NCBI GenBank assembly: GCA_003260075.1
Contig: QLIY01000171.1
Location: forward strand, 104,892 to 168,891
Source: Phallusia mammillata
Taxonomy: Eukaryota; Chordata; Ascidiacea; Phlebobranchia; Ascidiidae
Length of the DNA stretch: 64,000 nt
Direction of reading: 5' to 3'
Below are positions 57,871 to 64,000 of the stretch, piece by piece (positions within the stretch are counted from its first letter, which is position 1; each line of letters begins with the position of its first letter). The position numbers and the translations under genes are program-made. The notes below the pieces were generated by a model. It made no database searches. It saw only the letters and a list, made by a program, of their open reading frames with translations, and had not been told where the DNA came from.

Positions 57871-59877
57871 ACTACGTTTATTGTGTTAGCTATTTTGGGC
57901 ACGTGGTACCTGTTTGAGGTAAAAAATATTTAATATCTAAGTTTAGTCTTTAGTCACTAAATTCTCTTTTTGTAAGTTGACGCAATTAAACCTTCTCTTG
58001 AAAATTGTTATTCGTACCTACGTTGGCATAATTCCTGAAAAGGCCTGCGCCCATATTTGCTAATTTTGTGCGGACAAGCGTGTTAATGTACAATGTTGAA
58101 CCTCACGTAGGTACACAATGTACGATTCTAATTGTTGTGAGCAAATTATACAAGCCAGTAGTTGAGTGTAAAACATCATAACATTTCGAAGGTTTGTATT
58201 GTCATCGTTAGGTGAAATAAAACCAACAGAAGTGAGGACAATAGGAACTGCCGAATTATTGTGATGTTTCACACCCAAATACTATCTTTGTGCTTACAAT
58301 TTATGTTGTAATGACAATACAAATGTTATTATATAGGCCCTAAGCTGGTTACTTGCGAGTTAATTTAAACTGCTTTTGCACCTTTATAACTAGACAATGG
58401 GCTGTGAGTCTTGCCTCCAATCCCCACCTGGCTAAAGGCACCACAAAAAGAAACGACTATTTTGTCATGCTGTGAGTGAAAGACGAATCATATGATATGC
58501 TGCCAATGAATGACGACTGCGTGTGCTGCGCTGTGAGTGAAAACAACTCTGTATTCGTACCAAAAACTAAAAATTTTTGTTTATAGCGATGTCGAACATA
58601 CGTTGAAAGAGTTATTGAACAAAACTTACCATATTTTTGCATAGTACGACTAATTTCGAACTATGTGGCACTCATAACGATTGGATTTGCGAAGTAGCCC
58701 TTTTCGTAAATAACTAAAGGCTTTCTTGCTGTCAAAGTAATATAAACACACAAATGTGAATCTCAAAGCGTAATGCTTTTTGCCTGCAATGAAAAACCTT
58801 AAAACAGATATTCGCACTCTCTTTGTTACCTGCCTGTCAGAAAGCTTGTACTACTACATCTATGACATGTCGCAATTTACGCGCTTTAATGCGACGTAAA
58901 AGATTGTTATAAAGCTTTGTAAAACAAACATGAACTCGCTTGATCCACCTCGTCAAAAAATAGAATTTAAGCACCAGCATTAACTGCGCGCTACGCTATA
59001 AACTCACACCATCGCGTCACCAAACTTAATGCAAATCAGTTCCAAGCCTACAGGGAGACAGGCCTGTGCTTTGACAGCCGTTAAAATTATAGTGCTTCAC
59101 GTATTGAATGACGAAGCCGTAATACTGATTCAGCGTTTAACATTGTGCTCAAAATTGATACTAATGGTAGCTACTAAAGTCTGTTTAGTTCGTTTTCCTT
59201 TGAAAACAACTCAAAATACGTCACACGAACGCCATCTACATCGATTCAACGTCTGTTTATTTAGCTGACGTCACAACGCTTGCGAAAAACAAATTACTGT
59301 AGTTGTTTATGCATAAAACTGCCTTTTGCAAATATACACGGTTTCAAACGCCAACAAACATCTTTGGTGCGTGCACTGTAGAGTTCAAGGCATTTGTCCG
59401 TTGTACGACACTGTAATTTATGACAACCCATTCTAATCGAGTCATGTTCTGTGTTATATATATTTAGCGCTAGCACGTACAACGACTTTCAGCACATTAT
59501 CATTCTGACGCAACGTTGCAAAATAACAAACATATTCATCAAAATGGAGTTTCCTAGAATGGTATATGGGATATTCAAGACTGGATAACATTACTGGCTA
59601 TTATTTGTTAAAATAGTTAACCAAATCGTTAGCAAAAACTTAGCAACGAAAAGTCTTGCTGCATGATGATGGTTGTGATGTCACAGGCGGCACCATTGAC
59701 ACGTAACAACGTCAGTGTCCGGTTGCTTTAAAAGGCTTGTAAAATGGTATGATGTTTGTGTTCAGAATTAACAGTAAAGCATTAATGCAGGGGTGCTAAA
59801 TTATGTTTTCATACAGTTCGAAGAAAAACTGCAGTTGTTCAGTGCCTACTAAGCTTGCCACACAGTCATACTATTGC
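57871..59877. other. Intergenic, no gene seen
   Basis: AT-rich spacer between the two acetyltransferase-like genes, with no exon or RNA that I can support. Confidence 0.5.
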
Positions 59878-60561
59878 TCAGCATATTTTTTGGTAAAAGA
59901 GCCTTGCGTGCGTTTGTCCAGGAATTGATTTGAAGGGCTTTTTGCCAGTAGGTTTATCAACGTAGTCAGCGTACACAATCTCACGGAGGAGTGTAAATCC
60001 GAATTTGGCGCATATCTTCTGAGAGTACGCCGAAGTTGCAAACGACACCAAGTACTGACACCCCAGTTCCTTGGCTCTGATCTCGCTAAGTTTGCCTAGA
60101 TAAGTTGCCATTCCTAGTTTTGTAAAATCACGATGAACGCAGGTCATGCCTAGTTCCATGTACTTGTCGGTCTGCAATTCAGTAAAGACGTCGCCCAAAA
60201 AAACGTCTACAAAACGAATCACAACTTCGGCATTTTCGGACATGTTCTCTGAGCTATACTTCTCGCTCAGCATGCTGGTAGGGGTGCTGGTGCAGTTTTT
60301 GCTGTGCACGAAATTCACCTTGACCGCCACTAGCTTTCCTGTAGATTTTTCGTACATCCCAAATGAAGCTCCATGATGTTGGATGGCTACTTTTGCCCGA
60401 AACTCGTAAATGCCATTTTCGTCCTCCAACGTCGAATTTGAGGCTTGGAAAAGCACGTCGCCTTTTGTGTAAAACTCCTGAATGAAATCGGCGACCTCTT
60501 TCTCGTAGTCTTCCATAGTCAGGCTCTTGACCTCAAATTTATCAGTTAACGCTTCGGCCAT
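59878..60561 (-). CDS. Arylalkylamine-type GNAT N-acetyltransferase
   Basis: A single exon of 227 residues. The layout matches the invertebrate aralkylamine N-acetyltransferase (aaNAT) group: an N-terminal acidic segment, then strand VVIRFVDVFL, then MTCVHRDFTKLGMATYL (about 139-154) with the R-D-F-T-K-L-G-M acetyl-CoA binding loop. The final part is GCQYLVSFATSAYSQKICAK followed by FGFTLLREIVYADY. The family uses acetyl-CoA to acetylate amines such as serotonin or dopamine, or polyamines, in the cytosol. The substrate here is unknown. The start at 60561 is the first in-frame Met. Confidence 0.75.
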   Translation of the reverse strand: MAEALTDKFEVKSLTMEDYEKEVADFIQEFYTKGDVLFQASNSTLEDENGIYEFRAKVAIQHHGASFGMYEKSTGKLVAVKVNFVHSKNCTSTPTSMLSEKYSSENMSENAEVVIRFVDVFLGDVFTELQTDKYMELGMTCVHRDFTKLGMATYLGKLSEIRAKELGCQYLVSFATSAYSQKICAKFGFTLLREIVYADYVDKPTGKKPFKSIPGQTHARLFYQKIC

Positions 60562-61628
60562 GTTTATTTGTCAGTGTTCTGCGAAAAATAAAAAATGACG
60601 AAAAAATGCACGTTACTGGTGGTCATACTGTTTCTAGTTTTGACTCGGTAAATTGTTCGAAATTATCATTAGGTAAACGCAAATACTGAATGTCTTTGTG
60701 CGCACGTTCTAACTCACTGTCTCAAAATGTATTCTAATTTATTCTTTCACCACAATGACCATTATTCTTTCCAACAACGCTTTGGCTCGCCAAGTTTCTT
60801 CTTTTAAAGTCTGTGTTGTACTTTGTACGTGTCTAACGGCAACTGTGTTCTTTTAATGTACTGCAAGCTTTGGTCAACTGCAGCTTTAGAGGTCTTCATC
60901 CTGTAAAGGCTAGAAGGTTGTGCACTTTGTCACTTCACACGCTCAGCTAACTTCCGTTTGTCGACAGCTGGCAGGTTTCCCCCTATTATGTTTATGTTAA
61001 CTATATTAGAGTCAACTTAGGCTTGACCTTATATGTATTCGCAGTAAAAGTTCATTGTTTTTTCTGTAGCGGCAACACACAATCAGGTGATGTCTATATA
61101 CATTAGTTTCGCCTTTTAACTAGCTTTCCGGAAGTTACTAGTTAACATTGATCTTTTTCACTAATCAACAAAGTAAACGAAAGTCTTGGGCCTGAGGTTG
61201 TCAAAACCATGTTTGCAAATATACTTCTGCAAAAAGATTTACTTGGAAAAATAACAACTAAATCCTGATGTTTTTTGGCAAAACAAGAAATTATCGTTTG
61301 TGTGTAGAAATGACAAACTTGGGATAGTACATCAATACCTGGCCCATACAGTCACAATTCGTAACCAAAAGCCTTGCGACAGAGTTTTTTGAAAGAGTGC
61401 GCTTTATATGGACATGTTGTAGGCCTATACATGACGTGAAGTAATAAAAAACTTTATTCGTCGGAGGAAACTATATAAACTAGTTTCTTAAGCTACATGC
61501 TTGAGATATATCATGAAAAGTTTCTCAATATAGCTAATAGGAAACTAATTATGTACCAGCTGTGGCTTGTCTAAACATTGTGGGTTACTGAATAAAAGAT
61601 TTACTAAAACCACACTATATTTCTCTGC
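60562..61628. other. Intergenic, no gene seen
   Basis: No supported feature beyond the upstream region of the acetyltransferase gene. Confidence 0.45.
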
Positions 61629-61907
61629 TTAATTGCGTGGAATTGCAAAATAAATTGTTCTACATTTTCTGCATTTACTGTCTTCGTACATGCATCTATC
61701 AATGGTGCAGCAAGTAACACAAAAATATAAACCATGAGCAGTTGTAGATGATCGGTCTAAAACACGTTTCACATTTTGACCTGTAAAAATTTGTTTGACA
61801 ACGATAACATTCTGAAGGATGTTGTATTTATCACCCAGTTTTTTTAAAAGCAAAGCATCCTTTGGAACAAAGGCGGAACCTCTTGCGCCGGGGTTGCCTG
61901 TGTAATA
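61629..61907 (-). pseudogene. Partial Cys-rich reading frame of unknown type
   Basis: An open frame that can be read from about 61907 down to a stop at 61629. It contains NPGARGSAFVPKDALLLKK, then FCVTCCTIDRCMYEDSKC. It opens directly at the edge of the hAT-like terminus at 61908, so the upstream part may have been cut off by the insertion, or it is a 3' exon (an acceptor TTTTTACAG lies inside). No family recognised. Confidence 0.3.
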
Positions 61908-63880
61908 AGCAGTGGCGGCTCGTGCCTAAAATTTGTGGGGGTGCTGCTCAAAATTTTAGCCTTTATTGAACATATATAAGTTGGCAATATATAGAAAACC
62001 TACATTTATAGTTTTCTAGCCATTGTTTTGTGTAGAAAAACAAGTAATACAAATCTTAATTAGAAACTCCATTGTGACGTAATTTTTGTTACGCAATAAT
62101 GTACACGAGTGTAAATAGCAGACGATATCATTTGTGTATTTTGTTTACTTGCACAGCGACGGCTAAACTGTTTAGCCTAAACACCATAACATGCAGTAAT
62201 AATGTGGAACAAAAACACACGTGACACAGACTCGAAACTAAGCGGTTGTAAATACGGTAAAACACAACAAGAATATAGAAAAAAAAGTAATGATTCGAAA
62301 AAGGTCGAAGTATTTCAGTTCGACAACATTTAAAAAAATGGTCATGTATCATTTAAGTAACCTTATGGTCACAGTCAGCGTTTTCAACATATTATATGAC
62401 ACTTCACAGATTATAATTGTCACACAAAAAACTAGCCATACAGCTGTTTATTGGTATCATAACTGACAAATTTAACAACCACTTTACATTTGTGTCAGAA
62501 CTTGTTTATTTTAACATCTTTTTTTGAATTTTTGTGTACAGACTATTATTTGTCTTTCAGATTTTTAACTGCTATAATTGCTGCTTTATTTGCTGGCAAA
62601 TAGCTTATAATTGCTTTTTTAAGTGCAAAACTCCTTCAAGCTTTAAAATTTACAACACTCTCACTTAAATTTAAACCATATTATTAAACCTTGTGCTTCC
62701 TTTTTACAACCAAAATGAATCATAAAGTTATAGTTTGGGCATGATAATTGATAGCTTCTTCCTTGATTCCAAATGACAACTGAGAAACTGTTTTTCTATT
62801 TAGTAGTACTAGCACTGCAAGTGCAAGTCTTTTGGAAATAATGGTGTTCCTAACAAAGGTTTGCATCCAAACTGTTTTGCCTTTGAAGGACTCATGGAAA
62901 CAGCAAAAAGGATTTTTCATCCTAGTAATTTCACTTGTCAAAACATCATCTAGATTATTTTCAAAGTAATCATGAACATCAGATCTACAGAAACATTTTC
63001 ATTTCAGTAACTAGTATTTCTTTGTCAACAATAGGATGTGCTTGGTGGTCACTACTATCTTGTCTGTAGAATGTTCATTCTTAAGAAACACTTCCTGTGA
63101 AGCAATTTAGCAGCTACTGTTTAGACAAACAGTACATGTCCATTATATCAATACTCATCTTTTTCATCATGTCCACGTAAGGGAGTTTCAAAGTTTCCAC
63201 AGAACAAAATGCAGTCTATTATTTTGGACAAAATTTCACGATTTTTTTCCACTTTTTTGTTGTGTTCAATAATTGAAAGTCTATATACGCCTCACTAAGT
63301 TTTTCCTTAATATTTACAGTTCCCAAAAGTGAAAGTGAAACATCATTGTCCACATGCTTCTTTGACTTCTCATGTTTTTCTGCTTTCTCACCTATTTTGG
63401 CTACATTTGTAAAACCATCTTTTGTCCAGCATTTTTCATCACCTCCAAACAGCAAACATGGAAAACAGAACAGTGCATTTTTAACTTCACAACCACAAAG
63501 CCATTTTTTCTTTTGATACCATTCAGAATTAAAACTGCGTATATATTTCTTGTTGTGGCTCATTCCTGGCTGACAAAGTTGAATATCAGGCGTTGGACGC
63601 CCTTTTTTCTTTATACTTACCTTTTCAGCACTTGATAACTGCGAAATCTTAAGTTGCTGAAGCTCACTTACAGTCACCGAATTAGAATCTTGAAAAGCCA
63701 TGATTAACCTTTCAATCAAAAACTGTAAAAATGATTAAAAAAGAATAACTGTCGTACTGTACTCATTGTCGAACCTGATGGTACACGTGATTTGCTTTGG
63801 CACACAATAAACGCGGAACAGACAACTACTTCCGGGTGCCCAGGTCACACGCTACGTGATTGGTGGAGCTGCGCGAGCCG
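61908..63880 (-). mobile_element. Degenerate hAT-like element
   Basis: The left edge begins with AGTGGCGGCTCGTGCC, typical of hAT termini. A roughly inverted copy (GCGCGAGCCGCAGCAC) lies at about 63865-63880. Between them is a truncated transposase frame (63219-63719) and AT-rich remnants. No matching 8-bp target duplication was found, and the right boundary is approximate. Confidence 0.45.
63219..63719 (-). pseudogene. Truncated hAT/ZMYM-like transposase, TTF zinc finger
   Basis: A frame of 166 residues. After a basic segment (KKKGRPTPDIQLCQPG) it has a TTF-type zinc finger: SEWYQKKKWLCGCEVKNALF, CFPCLLFGG, WTKDGFTNVAKI, then KHEKSKKHV. This domain opens hAT transposases and ZMYM1-like host genes derived from them. 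The frame stops after ILE-poor KKWKKIVKFCPK, and no RNase H-like catalytic domain or hAT dimerisation domain follows downstream on the minus strand. A decayed transposase. Confidence 0.7.
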
Positions 63881-64000
63881 CAGCACCCTGGCTCCTATTT
63901 CGCCCAGCATGTAGCTTTTCAAAGTGCGCATGCGCAGAACCGCAAAACGTCATGAAACGTCAGAAAACTGGAGCTGCAGTTCCAGCATAGATATACATTA

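Overview
This window is eukaryotic nuclear DNA from an animal, most likely a tunicate of the Ciona type. The grounds are an AT-rich composition, short GT-AG introns (mostly 70-900 nt), compact multi-exon genes, and chordate-type gene content (BAG3, BRF2, HELQ, PIG-S, an organic anion transporter, CUB/LDLa/trypsin proteins). The genus is inferred from gene style only. The sequence is an imperfect diploid assembly. It holds many runs of about 10 G (and longer runs of about 40, 50, 88, 95 and 98 G) plus three single N. Most of the short ones separate two near-identical copies of the same 60-400 bp, so they look like gap placeholders between overlapping, slightly divergent contigs of two haplotypes.

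Region 1 (1-28 kb) is a cluster of secreted or membrane-anchored extracellular proteins. A type I membrane C-type lectin receptor lies at 2880-5408 (+) and a signal-peptide/mucin-like gene at 6638-8760 (+). A long polyserase-like gene at 10454-21892 (+) reads signal peptide, CUB, LDLa, trypsin domain 1, Thr-rich stalk, CUB, LDLa, trypsin-fold domain 2, hydrophobic C-terminal tail. A CUB-mucin gene at 24068-26415 (-) is a paralogue of the 6638 gene. These genes share exon modules that begin and end in phase 1, so the cluster looks built by duplication and shuffling of phase 1-1 exons. Two hAT-type MITEs with perfect 8-bp target duplications and a hammerhead-ribozyme-like repeat lie among them.

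Region 2 (27.8-46.6 kb) is all on the minus strand: a small two-exon gene of unknown function, a ten-exon SLCO/OATP transporter (29698-38254), an eight-exon BRF2 homologue (TFIIIB subunit, 40378-44248) and a single-exon PIG-S homologue (44829-46577).

Region 3 (48.3-55.7 kb, +) has a single-exon HELQ helicase of 1000 residues and a BAG3 co-chaperone homologue (WW domain, two IPV motifs, BAG domain). An internal promoter with TATA box, CRE-like site and partial heat-shock element is predicted to drive a BAG3 isoform without the WW domain.

Region 4 (56-64 kb) has a repeat with a second hammerhead-like motif, two single-exon GNAT acetyltransferase-like genes on the minus strand, and a degenerate hAT element with a truncated transposase carrying a TTF-type zinc finger. 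No tRNA, rRNA or CRISPR array was recognised.
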